A stretch of 64,000 bases of DNA from Balneola sp. (GTDB lineage: Bacteria; Bacteroidota; Rhodothermia; Balneolales; Balneolaceae), in NCBI GenBank assembly GCA_017640785.1, contig JAEPPZ010000003.1, forward strand, positions 51,899-115,898, read 5' to 3'. Under the pieces are notes generated by a model, which was not told the origin of the DNA, did no database searches, and saw only the letters and a list, made by a program, of their open reading frames with translations. Each line of letters opens with the position of its first letter. Position 1 is the first letter of the stretch. Shown piece after piece: positions 45,179 to 53,684 of the stretch. The translations under genes and the position numbers were made by a program.

Positions 45179-45250
45179 AAACCACAAAAAACACGAGATT
45201 GCTTTTTTGAGCCCATGACCGAAATTAAACTTTGTGGACTCTGTGGTTTT
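45179..45250. repeat. ORF-less ACCACA inverted-repeat element
   Basis: AAACCACAAAAAACACGAGATT (45179-45200) and the inverted arm AACTTTGTGGACTCTGTGGTTT (45228-45249, 15 of 22 positions) enclose a 27-bp spacer. The arms match those around the GxxExxY gene 3 kb away, so this looks like an empty or internally deleted version of the same element. It lies between priA and the GCS2-CBS gene. Confidence 0.6.
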
Positions 45251-45256
45251 AAAAAT

Positions 45257-47689
45257 CTATCGAATTGCTTCCACATTAATATTTACACGCACAATATTAG
45301 TACTGATATCCGATTCGTATTCGTACACTTCCATTACTTTATCTAACAACCTTTCGATGAAATTTCCTCCTCTATCAGTTGGGAGTTTCACCATCACTTC
45401 CCACAAATAATATTGGTTCATCCATGCAATGGCTGCGGGGGACGGTCCCAGAGAATCAAAATCAGGAACCAATCTTTCCAGTACCGATTTAAGTTTGAAA
45501 GCTGAAACCCGAACCTGACTTTCATTTTTTCCTTTCAGAACAAATTTTACCAATCTTGAGTACGGCGGATAGTTCAAAGCTTTTCTGAAATCAAGTTCTG
45601 ACTCTGCAAAACCATCGTAATCATGTTTCTGAGCAAATTTAAGTGCTTCATTATCAGGCTGACGAGTTTGAATAAATACTTTTCCCGGCTTAGTTCCCCG
45701 CCCGGATCGCCCTGCAACCTGACTCAGTAATTGAAACATTCTCTCTGATGATTGAAATGAAGGAAATGCCAATTCAGTATCTGCGTCCGTTACTCCGACA
45801 ACTGTCACGTTCGGGAAGTCCAAACCCTTGGCCACTAATTGAGTTCCAACAAGAATATCTGCTTCTCCGGCTCCGAATGAATCCAGTATTTTTTCGTGTG
45901 CTCCTTTTTTAGAAGTTGAATCACGATCAAACCTAAGAACTCTAGCGTCCGGGAATAACTCTTCCAGTTGCTCTTCAATTTTTTGTGTTCCCGATCCTTG
46001 TTCTGAAAGAAATTCTGAACCACACTTTTCACAATTAGTATCCGCTTTTCTTGAATAGCCCGAATAGTGACAGATCAACTGATTTTTTCTTTTGTGGTAA
46101 GTCAGGCTTACCGAACATTCCGGACTTTGTGGAATATGTCCACAAGTTTCGCATTGTAAGTAATTTGCAAATCCACGCCGGTTATAAAGCAGAATCACTT
46201 GTTCCTTTTTATCCAACGCTTCTTTCATCGCTAAATGCAACGGAACCGCCAGTTCCCCTTTCATTGCTCCGGTATATTGCTTGAGATCTAAAATCTCAAC
46301 TCCCGGAAGCTTTGCAGATTCGTGTCGTTTTGTAAGTTCAAGTAGATATGCCTTCCCCTTCTTGGTCATTTCCAGAGCTTGCATACTTGGAGTAGCAGAT
46401 CCCATAATAACTACTGAATCTGTCATGCTTGCCCGCATAATTGCCACTTCTCTGGCATGATATCTTGGCGCCGGATCGACCTGTTTATAGGAATTATCGT
46501 GTTCCTCATCCAAAATAATGATCCCAAGATCCTGAACGGGAGAAAATATTGCAGATCTAGGACCAATGGCTATTTTCTTTTCTCCGGATCTGAGTTTTCT
46601 CCAGGAATCAAGTCGCTCTCTTTCATTCATTCGGCTGTGAAGTACCGCAATATCTTCACCAAAGATCCGGTAAAAACGGGAAACGGTTTGTGGAGTAAGT
46701 GCAATTTCAGGAACCAGAACAATTCCGCCTCTTCCACTTTCCAATACCTGTTTTAGCGCTTGAATATAAACTTCTGTTTTGCCACTGCCGGTTATTCCTT
46801 TCAATAAAAAGTTATTGAACTCATTTTCTCTGATCGATTTCTCGATAGAACTAAAAACCGAGCTTTGCTCTTCGTTCAACTCTTTGATCATGTCCGGATC
46901 GAACTCTAAATCTAATGATTCCGGCTCGACTTCTAATTCTATCGGCTGGATCCAATTCTCATCTTTCAGTTTTTTGATGGAATAGTTGTTGATCCCCAGT
47001 TCATCTGTATCAGAATTTCGAATGGGAACTTCTTCAGAAGTAAACACTTCCAGAGCTTCCATCCATTTAAAACTCTTATCCTGTGATTCTAAAAACTCAA
47101 TAGCAGATTTTTTGCTTTTCCCTTCCTTCCAATCCCAAGCTCTTTCGGTTTTTACAGTAACTTTGATATCCGGTTCTTCCCATATCTCAAGAATGCCTGA
47201 TTTCAGTAATTTTTTAAAGACCTTGTTTAGTGAAGTGTCCTTATATCTCTTTTTTGCTGCATCCAGAGTTATAGATTCATCGTTTTGGATATCGTCTATA
47301 ATTTCTTTTTCTGCTTCTGTTCTGAGATCAAGTCCTCTATTACTTCCGACTTTCAGCCTTTTTTTGGATACGAAGTTTAATCCCGCAGGCAGCGCAGCTT
47401 GGATAACTTCTCCCCAGCTACAAAAATAGAATCTGTGAATCCATTCTGTAAGTTTGAGTATTTCTTCTGTTAAGATCGGCTCCGAATCCAGAACCTTTTT
47501 GATCTCTTTTGTCTTGAACTCAGGTTTTTCGTTGTGAAGCTGTACAATAACCCCGATCGCAAAATGAGAACGAAACGGAACCCAGACACGTACTCCTGCT
47601 TCTATTTCCTTCTGAAACTGAGTCGGCACTTCATATGTAAAGGTTCGTCGAACAGCGGTTGGAAATGCTATTTCTGCAAAAGATGACAA
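45257..47689 (-). CDS. priA: Primosomal protein N' (PriA helicase) with altered zinc site
   Basis: This 810-residue SF2 helicase restarts stalled replication forks. Walker A is GITGSGKTEVYI (~302-313), motif II is LDEEHDNSYKQ, and SQVAGRSGRG is motif VI. The zinc region has Cys513, Cys516, Cys525, Cys540, Cys553 and Cys556, but the usual third and sixth cysteines are serines: Ser522 in QSPEC and Ser543 in CHYSG. One of the two zinc sites should therefore be lost or altered. No frameshift is seen and the rest is full length. It is transcribed with no close upstream partner. Confidence 0.93.
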   Translation of the reverse strand: MSSFAEIAFPTAVRRTFTYEVPTQFQKEIEAGVRVWVPFRSHFAIGVIVQLHNEKPEFKTKEIKKVLDSEPILTEEILKLTEWIHRFYFCSWGEVIQAALPAGLNFVSKKRLKVGSNRGLDLRTEAEKEIIDDIQNDESITLDAAKKRYKDTSLNKVFKKLLKSGILEIWEEPDIKVTVKTERAWDWKEGKSKKSAIEFLESQDKSFKWMEALEVFTSEEVPIRNSDTDELGINNYSIKKLKDENWIQPIELEVEPESLDLEFDPDMIKELNEEQSSVFSSIEKSIRENEFNNFLLKGITGSGKTEVYIQALKQVLESGRGGIVLVPEIALTPQTVSRFYRIFGEDIAVLHSRMNERERLDSWRKLRSGEKKIAIGPRSAIFSPVQDLGIIILDEEHDNSYKQVDPAPRYHAREVAIMRASMTDSVVIMGSATPSMQALEMTKKGKAYLLELTKRHESAKLPGVEILDLKQYTGAMKGELAVPLHLAMKEALDKKEQVILLYNRRGFANYLQCETCGHIPQSPECSVSLTYHKRKNQLICHYSGYSRKADTNCEKCGSEFLSEQGSGTQKIEEQLEELFPDARVLRFDRDSTSKKGAHEKILDSFGAGEADILVGTQLVAKGLDFPNVTVVGVTDADTELAFPSFQSSERMFQLLSQVAGRSGRGTKPGKVFIQTRQPDNEALKFAQKHDYDGFAESELDFRKALNYPPYSRLVKFVLKGKNESQVRVSAFKLKSVLERLVPDFDSLGPSPAAIAWMNQYYLWEVMVKLPTDRGGNFIERLLDKVMEVYEYESDISTNIVRVNINVEAIR

Positions 47690-47759
47690 GAGTTCAGCAC
47701 TTAATTTTAATTATTAAAAGGGCTGAAAGCTTATCCAATTAATTAACTGAAATCAACTG

Positions 47760-47852
47760 TTAGATCGTCAACAAGAAATAAAGAATAATGATAAGAACAG
47801 GCAGTGCGAATACAAGCCCACTTTTCGAATAAGTATATCTTTCACTGTTCAT
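47760..47852 (-). CDS. 30-residue single-pass membrane peptide
   Basis: The start is chosen by a good Shine-Dalgarno: GGAGG, 5 nt before the ATG at 47852. The peptide begins MNSERYTYSKSG and continues into one hydrophobic segment (LVFALPVLIIILYFLLTI), ending at a TAA. An in-frame ATG at 47870 would add 6 residues but has no ribosome site. The N-terminus is polar and the helix long enough to span the membrane. It lies alone in the 310-bp gap between priA and the four-helix-bundle element. The function is unknown. Confidence 0.5.
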   Translation of the reverse strand: MNSERYTYSKSGLVFALPVLIIILYFLLTI

Positions 47853-47968
47853 AACTGCCTCCATTCTCATACTTGTTTACTTTGTTACACATTGAGTTGT
47901 TATTACCCTTAACCTTTAAATAATTAATTTGTTTCATCTATCGCACCGCATAAACATGCGAAGTCTTT

Positions 47969-47991
47969 GAATAGTGAATATTGAACAAGGA
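47969..47991. repeat. Left inverted repeat flanking the four-helix-bundle gene
   Basis: GAATAGTGAATATTGAACAAGGA is an inverted copy of 48392-48414, with 22 of 23 positions matching. Confidence 0.8.
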
Positions 47992-47999
47992 TTAATTAA

Positions 48000-48383
48000 T
48001 CATGATTTTATTGAAGAAAGATTTTTCTTCGCTGTTTTAATACTTGAGTTAAAAATTGAAATCAATTCATTGCACTCTTTTAGAAGCCACTCTAATTCTT
48101 CAGAGTTTACAAGTGGTTTGCTTTTAATAATCTTCAGACATACAAATGTTTCTCTTAATTCCTTTAAACCTATTTTCAGCTTATGAATAAAATCCTTTCT
48201 AGATTCCGCAGCTGATGCTTCTGCATACTGGAATGCCGGAGAGGTTCCACTTCTTGTGATTTGTTTCGCAAAATGAATACCCACATAAGTTTTCGGTAAC
48301 TCTTCACTTAAATTTATTATTTCAATCGAAAATGATATTAATCGCTCTTCTAGATCATATTTTCTATTTGCCATAAATCTCAC
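48000..48383 (-). CDS. Four-helix-bundle protein (23S rRNA IVS-type)
   Basis: The 127-residue helical protein has MANRKYDLEERLISFSIEII, IHFAKQITRSGTSPAFQYAE, AESRKDFIHKLKIGLKELRE and a C-terminal helix. This matches the TIGR02436/S23 family first seen inside 23S rRNA intervening sequences. The ATG at residue 4 is the likely start. The gene is wrapped in a near-perfect 23-bp inverted repeat and sits between priA and comM, unrelated housekeeping genes, so it looks like a mobile or inserted unit. The biochemical role is unknown. Confidence 0.85.
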   Translation of the reverse strand: MRFMANRKYDLEERLISFSIEIINLSEELPKTYVGIHFAKQITRSGTSPAFQYAEASAAESRKDFIHKLKIGLKELRETFVCLKIIKSKPLVNSEELEWLLKECNELISIFNSSIKTAKKNLSSIKS

Positions 48384-48391
48384 CTCATTAT

Positions 48392-48414
48392 TCCTTGTTC
48401 AATATTCATTATTC
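48392..48414. repeat. Right inverted repeat flanking the four-helix-bundle gene
   Basis: TCCTTGTTCAATATTCATTATTC is the inverted partner of 47969-47991. It ends 9 bp before the comM stop codon. Confidence 0.8.
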
Positions 48415-48423
48415 TCTTTTTGT

Positions 48424-49965
48424 TCACCCAAGCCACCCTTCTCTGTCTAAGCTTCGATATTGGATCGCTTCTGCAATATGATTTGGTTTTATATTCTCTG
48501 AGTGATCCAGATCCGCAATAGTTCTGGAGACTTTTAGGATTCTGTCGTAAGCCCGGGCTGAAAGTCCCAACGATGTAATTGCTTTCTTTAAGATTTCTGA
48601 ACCCGCATCATCCAGCTTGCACACTTTACGAACCATCCTGGTATTCATTTGTGCATTGGAATACACCGACTTCAACCCAAAGAATCGTTTGGTTTGAACT
48701 TCTCTCGCTTTAACTACTCGTTCTCTTATTTCTTGGGATGATTCCCCTTTTGCTTTCCCGGACAACTCATCATAACTCACCTTATTCACTTCGATATGAA
48801 GGTCGATTCGATCTAAAAGCGGTCCGCTTATCTTACCCAAATACCTTTGCATTGCTAATGAAGAAGCTCCGTTCATATCCTGAGCATCATACCAATCTCC
48901 GGATGGAGAAGGGTTCATTGAAGCAACTAACATAACACGGCTTGGATAAGTTACACTCATTCTGGCTCTGGAAATAGAGACAAACCCATCCTCCAGTGGT
49001 TGACGCATCACTTCCAACGCGCTTCGTTTGAATTCAGGGAGTTCATCCAAAAATAAAACTCCGTTATGTGACATCGAAATCTCTCCCGGCATAGGAATAC
49101 TTCCGCCACCGACTAATGCTACATCTGAAACGGTATGATGTGGAGCCCGAAAAGGACGGGAAGTGATCAATGCTTTTCCTCCATCTAAAATCCCTGAAAC
49201 CGAATGAATCTTTGTCGTCTCCAGAGCTTCTTCCAGAGAAAGCGGAGGTAAAATTGTTGGAATTCTTCTCGCCATCATTGTTTTCCCTGAACCGGGCGGA
49301 CCGACCATAATTGCATTATGTCCACCGGCTGCTGCAATTTCTAATCCTCGTTTCACATTTTCCTGTCCGCGCACATCACAGAAATCTAAAATCTTTGATT
49401 GCCCGTTTTGATTGAAAAAAGATTTCACGTCTACTTCCAACGGATCCATCGATCCACGATTTTCCAGCCAATCTTTAACCTGATTTATATGATCAAAAGC
49501 AAAGATCTCTATTCCTTCTACCACAGCTGCTTCAGCTCCATTTTCTTTCGGAACAACCAAATATTGGAAACCCTGCTTCTTGGCTTCAACCGCAACCGGA
49601 AGAACTCCTTTAATAGGTCGGATCTTTCCATCCAGTGATAATTCACCGAGCATCACTGTTTCTTCCAGTTTCTCGGTATAGATCTGTCCTGACATCCGCA
49701 GCAAACCGATTGCTATAGGCAGATCAAAAGCATTTCCTTCTTTGGGAAGATCGGCAGGAGCAAGATTTACAGTTATCCTACCCAACGGATAATAAGAACC
49801 TGTGTTTCTGATGGCAGCTTCCACCCTGTCTCTGGATTCACTCACGGCACGGTCCGGCAATCCTACCAAAAAGAATTTCGGCATTCCGTTTGTGTGATGA
49901 GTTTCTACGTCTATGATGCGCGCGTCGACACCTACAGTGGATGCGCAAAATACTCTGGCTAGCAT
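48424..49965 (-). CDS. comM: YifB/ComM family Mg-chelatase-like AAA ATPase
   Basis: The 513-residue protein starts LARVFCASTVGVDARIIDVE, the ChlI/Lon-like N-terminal domain, and GLPDRAVSESRDRVEAAIRN is diagnostic. The AAA core has Walker A MVGPPGSGKTMMARRIPT (near 221-238) and Walker B NGVLFLDELPEF, and the C-terminal ChlI domain follows (SLGLSARAYDRILKVSRTIA). ComM is a hexameric branch-migration helicase that helps integrate incoming DNA during transformation. It sits on the minus strand with the four-helix-bundle element just downstream. Confidence 0.92.
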   Translation of the reverse strand: MLARVFCASTVGVDARIIDVETHHTNGMPKFFLVGLPDRAVSESRDRVEAAIRNTGSYYPLGRITVNLAPADLPKEGNAFDLPIAIGLLRMSGQIYTEKLEETVMLGELSLDGKIRPIKGVLPVAVEAKKQGFQYLVVPKENGAEAAVVEGIEIFAFDHINQVKDWLENRGSMDPLEVDVKSFFNQNGQSKILDFCDVRGQENVKRGLEIAAAGGHNAIMVGPPGSGKTMMARRIPTILPPLSLEEALETTKIHSVSGILDGGKALITSRPFRAPHHTVSDVALVGGGSIPMPGEISMSHNGVLFLDELPEFKRSALEVMRQPLEDGFVSISRARMSVTYPSRVMLVASMNPSPSGDWYDAQDMNGASSLAMQRYLGKISGPLLDRIDLHIEVNKVSYDELSGKAKGESSQEIRERVVKAREVQTKRFFGLKSVYSNAQMNTRMVRKVCKLDDAGSEILKKAITSLGLSARAYDRILKVSRTIADLDHSENIKPNHIAEAIQYRSLDREGWLG

Positions 49966-50056
49966 ATTATTATTCTGTATCTTTTTTTATTGTTCTGCGT
50001 AGTAAGACAAGTTCGGAAGCTATTCCTTACAAAAATTTTCATAAATCACACATATC

Positions 50057-50479
50057 ATGAAGAAAGAAGAAGCAAAATCCAAGGCTAAACGTGTCTACGA
50101 AGAGATACAGGGCGGAGTGAACGAAGTGATTAGTTCTATTCGTGAGTTAATAAAGGAAGGAAGTGCCCGAAAACTTATCATCAAGAATAAAGAAGGCGAA
50201 GTTGTCTTTCAGACTCAGTTAGCATTTGGTGTTGGTGGCGCCGCATTAGTTGGAGCAATGGCTCCGGTTATTTCTGCCATCGGGATGTTTGCCATGTTCA
50301 TCAACGACTACCAGATCTTAGTTGAAAAAGAAGTTGATCCAGAAGACGACAACTATTCTGTAGATGCGGAAGTGATCGAGATCACCGAAGACGAAGATGA
50401 GGAAGAAGAAAATACAGAAGAAGCTGAAGAAAAAGAAGAGAAGGAAGAAAAAACAGTAGGTAAGAAAAAGAAGAAATAA
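50057..50479 (+). CDS. DUF4342-like protein with acidic/lysine tail
   Basis: The 140-residue protein has an N-terminal helix followed by SIRELIKEGSARKLIIKNKE and EVVFQTQLAFGVGGAALVGA, the pattern of DUF4342 proteins (LIKEGN.RRL.I....G). One glycine/alanine-rich hydrophobic segment follows (to ~80). The C-terminal 45 residues are almost only Glu/Asp and Lys. The function of the family is unknown. It is divergent from comM, and the CPBP protease gene follows after 17 bp. Confidence 0.75.
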   Translation: MKKEEAKSKAKRVYEEIQGGVNEVISSIRELIKEGSARKLIIKNKEGEVVFQTQLAFGVGGAALVGAMAPVISAIGMFAMFINDYQILVEKEVDPEDDNYSVDAEVIEITEDEDEEEENTEEAEEKEEKEEKTVGKKKKK

Positions 50480-50496
50480 CTTCAGATAGCTGATAC

Positions 50497-51195
50497 GTGA
50501 TTGGAATACTTATAATTTTAGGAGCCTCCTGGCTCCTTTTATTTTTACTTGAAAAAAAGAATTTATCTGTATTAGGATTTACTCCTGTTTCCGAAAGATC
50601 AATTCAGTTCTTATTGGGTCTTGGGTTTATAAGTATTGTTCAAAGCATTTTAATTCTGACCGAAACCTATGTTTTATCTACTGAGTGGGAATTAAAAACC
50701 AACATCAGTTTATCTCATATTTTTGGTTCGCTGTGGTATCATCTTAAATCAGCTTTAACCGAAGATCTTCTATTTCGAGGGGCCGCACTTTATATTCTTG
50801 CCAGTAGATTTAATAATAAAGCAGCCATCTTAAGTTCAGCAATTCTATTCGGAGTGTACCACTGGTTTTCTTATGGGATGTTTGGAGCCGGTCTGATTCC
50901 GATGGTTTACATATTCGTTATTACCGGTGTATCTGGAGCGGTTTGGGCTTATTCTTATTTTAAAACCAACTCCATTTTTCTTGCTTTAGGACTCCATGTT
51001 GGTTGGAACTTTATATCTACTCTTTTTCTGGATAATCAGCCTTACGGCGAACTTCTCTTTCAACAGATTTCTTTGATTCCCATTTCAAATGATTGGCTCA
51101 ACTTTATTTTTCAGTTTACCAAAGGATTAGCTCCGAGCATTATTACCTACTTCTTTGTTCGATACTTATATAATGAGAATAGAAATGAAGAATAG
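50497..51195 (+). CDS. CPBP family intramembrane glutamic protease
   Basis: The 232-residue protein has about 6-7 membrane helices. The family motifs are TEDLLFRGAA (Glu89, Arg94), GVYHWFSYG (His122) and GLHVGWNF (His167, Asn171). The usual second Glu of EExxxR is Asp90 here. CPBP (Abi/CAAX-like) proteases cleave substrates in the membrane or act in immunity to self-made peptides. The start codon is GTG at 50497. It is probably co-transcribed with the DUF4342 gene. Confidence 0.85.
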   Translation: MIGILIILGASWLLLFLLEKKNLSVLGFTPVSERSIQFLLGLGFISIVQSILILTETYVLSTEWELKTNISLSHIFGSLWYHLKSALTEDLLFRGAALYILASRFNNKAAILSSAILFGVYHWFSYGMFGAGLIPMVYIFVITGVSGAVWAYSYFKTNSIFLALGLHVGWNFISTLFLDNQPYGELLFQQISLIPISNDWLNFIFQFTKGLAPSIITYFFVRYLYNENRNEE

Positions 51196-51224
51196 ATTTT
51201 ATCATATTCTTTTTGGCTACTGAT

Positions 51225-51677
51225 TCAGATCCAGCGTCTTACCTTTTTCTGATAATCTTTGTACTCATCTCCGAATAGTTCGATCATCATCTCTTCTTCT
51301 GGTTTGATCTGGAATGAATTCATGTACCAAATGAATATCGGAAGCATCAGAAATACGAGTCCATCTCCCAGAAACAGCCCATAGAACACAAGTAATATCA
51401 ACATTCCGAGATACATTGGGTTTCTGCTTATGCTATAGATTCCGGAACTAACCAAAGAAGTTGAGGCCTCCGGTTTATGGGGATTTACTGTTGTCTTCTT
51501 TACAGAAAACTGAATAACTCCCAGCACAATACAAGCTATGCCAAGTATTGAGGTCAAAATAATGATCCATTTCGGAGCATTAAATGCAAGAAATTCCACT
51601 GGCAGATATTTCTCAATTCCCCACATTAAAAATACGGTGACTGCGACCACTATAACGGGAGGGACTTTGAGCTTCAT
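51225..51677 (-). CDS. Isoprenylcysteine methyltransferase-like (ICMT/PEMT) membrane protein
   Basis: The 150-residue protein has about four membrane helices, with YSISRNPMYLGMLILLVFYG and the C-terminal EEEMMIELFGDEYKDYQKKV, the SAM-binding signature of ICMT/PEMT-like methyltransferases. The bacterial substrates are mostly unknown (lipids or prenyl groups). It is the last gene of the minus-strand sulfur operon and overlaps the hydroxylase stop by one base. Its place there is unexplained. Confidence 0.82.
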   Translation of the reverse strand: MKLKVPPVIVVAVTVFLMWGIEKYLPVEFLAFNAPKWIIILTSILGIACIVLGVIQFSVKKTTVNPHKPEASTSLVSSGIYSISRNPMYLGMLILLVFYGLFLGDGLVFLMLPIFIWYMNSFQIKPEEEMMIELFGDEYKDYQKKVRRWI

Positions 51678-52489
51678 TATTTGTCTGTCTTCTTAAACGG
51701 CATCCAGAACAATCCCTTTACCTTTTGATCTTCTTCGGAATCAAAATCATCCAAACCAATATGTATGGAATGAGGATCTTCATTCAGATTGAACGTTTTG
51801 CAGATCCTGTCCCAGAAAGAAAATAGCGAACTGTAGTTGGAATCCGTTTCTGATTGCTTCCTGGAGTGATGAACTTTGTGCATAGCCGGAGTTACGATAA
51901 ATATTCTTAGAAATCTGTCCAGTTTTTCCGGCACTCCGATATTTGCATGATGAAATTGAACAACGATGATAAGCAGGATTTCATACACCAGTAATTCCCA
52001 GATATGCAATCCAATCAATACAATAATTCCGGTTCTGAAAATAGATGAGAAGATGATCTCTCCAGTATGAAATCGATTAGCAGTGGTTACATCCATATTT
52101 GGATCAGAGTGATGCACTCTGTGAAATTTCCAAAAGAATGGAATTCTGTGATTCATCATATGCCAAAAATACGTCCATGTATCCATCAATAAAACAGCAC
52201 CGATTACATGAGCCCATGACGGCAAAGCAAGCCAATTCAAAATTCCGAAGTCGTTGGTATTTGCCCAGTTGGAAGCCCACAACCAAATCCCTACAAAAAG
52301 GAATGAGGTAATCGCCGCATTTACTATTCCAAGAGATGCATTTCTGAACAAATGTTTCCAGCGCTGTTTTCCGGAATCTTTAAAAAAGTCAAAAAATGGA
52401 TGAGCATGTTCATAGAGCAGAAGCACAACCAATCCTATTACCGCTACTGCGGTTTGAGTTTGGTTTAGCAGATCCATTAATGCTTGCAT
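51677..52489 (-). CDS. Fatty acid hydroxylase/sterol desaturase family protein
   Basis: The 270-residue integral membrane protein has the histidine clusters of the di-iron hydroxylases: HMMNH (near 106-110), KFHRVHHSD, FHHANIG and HKVHHSRKQSETDSNYS. It should use oxygen to hydroxylate or desaturate a membrane lipid. It lies 15 bp downstream of the rhodanese gene and overlaps the ICMT-like gene, so it seems to be transcribed with the persulfide genes. The substrate is unknown. Confidence 0.87.
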   Translation of the reverse strand: MQALMDLLNQTQTAVAVIGLVVLLLYEHAHPFFDFFKDSGKQRWKHLFRNASLGIVNAAITSFLFVGIWLWASNWANTNDFGILNWLALPSWAHVIGAVLLMDTWTYFWHMMNHRIPFFWKFHRVHHSDPNMDVTTANRFHTGEIIFSSIFRTGIIVLIGLHIWELLVYEILLIIVVQFHHANIGVPEKLDRFLRIFIVTPAMHKVHHSRKQSETDSNYSSLFSFWDRICKTFNLNEDPHSIHIGLDDFDSEEDQKVKGLFWMPFKKTDK

Positions 52490-52504
52490 ATAGAATGAAT
52501 GAGT

Positions 52505-52900
52505 TTACTTCTTTTCGAAGCCGGCTTCTACCAGATCATTATAACCGCCAAGATTGTGCACGTTCTCAAAACCATTTTCCTTCATTATCTCGGCTGCTTT
52601 TCCACTTCGGTTGCCTGAAGCGCAGTACAGATAATAGGTTTTGGACTTATCCAGTGAGTCGAGCTTTTCTTCAAATTCACCCGAAGTTAAATTGTAACCC
52701 ACAAGAGCGCCTTTTAAACTTCCATTTTCATACTCCCGCTCGGTTCTTACGTCGATTATAATTCCCTCAACCTGAGCTTTATTCTCTATTGCCTGCTCAG
52801 AAGAAATAGCATGTAACTCACGCTCTTTTTGAAAATAGATCAATGCATATGCTGAAGCTAAAACTAATCCAACAAGTAATATCAGTACAGATTTTTTCAT
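52505..52900 (-). CDS. Membrane-anchored rhodanese
   Basis: The 131-residue protein has an N-terminal membrane segment or uncleaved signal (MKKSVLILLVGLVLASAYAL) and one rhodanese domain, with DVRTEREYENGSLKGALVGY and active-site YCASGNRSGKA (Cys93). It probably transfers sulfane sulfur on the periplasmic face. It follows the TauE-type exporter gene by 25 bp in the persulfide operon. Confidence 0.87.
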   Translation of the reverse strand: MKKSVLILLVGLVLASAYALIYFQKERELHAISSEQAIENKAQVEGIIIDVRTEREYENGSLKGALVGYNLTSGEFEEKLDSLDKSKTYYLYCASGNRSGKAAEIMKENGFENVHNLGGYNDLVEAGFEKK

Positions 52901-52925
52901 GTCTTCAATAAATAATTAATTCAGA

Positions 52926-53684
52926 TTAAACGTTCATATAAATTATATAAGCTCCCATAAAAAGAAGAAATATCGCAAAACCTTTCTTCAGTTTTTCGCC
53001 GCTTATTTTAGATCCTACAACTTTGCCGACAATACTTCCTACTGCACCGATCAAGCTGAAAATTAAAACCAGTTCCCAGTTTATTTGTTGATTTACGGAT
53101 TCCAAAACTTCGAAATATTTATAGAAACCACTAAAACTTTTTAAAGCGATGATTACCAAACTGGTTCCAATCGCCACATGCATGGGTAACCCACCTAATA
53201 TAACTAACGCGGGTACAATCAAAAATCCTCCGCCCACTCCTACTAATCCTGTAAGCACACCAACTACAATTCCTTCCAGCGCTATGAGCCACCACTTTTG
53301 TTGTTTGTCAATAGACTGCTCACCATCAGTGACCTTTTTATTTCTGAGCATCAGCACCGCTGCCAGAATCATGACAAAAGAAAACAGCATCAGTTGAAAA
53401 GTCCCTGATACAAAACCTGCAACATAAGCGCCGCCGTATGTCCCCGCCATACCGGGAATCCCGAACAGGATCACATTTCTCCAGTTCACCTGCTTTTTAA
53501 ATGCATATGGAATGGACGCTATTAAACTGATAAACCCAACTATTCCCAATGATTCGGCAATAGCAGCTTTCTCAGGTTCTCCGGAAATATAGATCAAAAT
53601 GGGTACTGTGAGAATTGATCCTCCGGAACCCATCAAACCTAATGAAAGTCCGACCAATAAAGCCCCAATCCAGGATAGAATCAT
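52926..53684 (-). CDS. TauE/SafE-type sulfite exporter family protein
   Basis: The 252-residue protein has 7-8 membrane helices. The two family repeats are visible: GLSLGLMGSGGSILTVPILI at the start and GLVGVGGGFLIVPALVILGG in the middle. TauE/SafE proteins move sulfur-containing anions such as sulfite. The start overlaps the last base of the MBL-rhodanese gene, implying coupled translation and an export role for its product (sulfite). Confidence 0.88.
   Translation of the reverse strand: MILSWIGALLVGLSLGLMGSGGSILTVPILIYISGEPEKAAIAESLGIVGFISLIASIPYAFKKQVNWRNVILFGIPGMAGTYGGAYVAGFVSGTFQLMLFSFVMILAAVLMLRNKKVTDGEQSIDKQQKWWLIALEGIVVGVLTGLVGVGGGFLIVPALVILGGLPMHVAIGTSLVIIALKSFSGFYKYFEVLESVNQQINWELVLIFSLIGAVGSIVGKVVGSKISGEKLKKGFAIFLLFMGAYIIYMNV

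Noticed and set aside
46010..46160. Frameshift or pseudogene explanation of the PriA zinc region
   Set aside because: Both Cys-to-Ser positions are clean codons (AGT and TCG) in an uninterrupted frame with all flanking residues aligned.
46457..47429. Several 68-147-codon plus-strand frames
   Set aside because: All are antisense to priA with no family features; they mirror the coding bias of the real gene.
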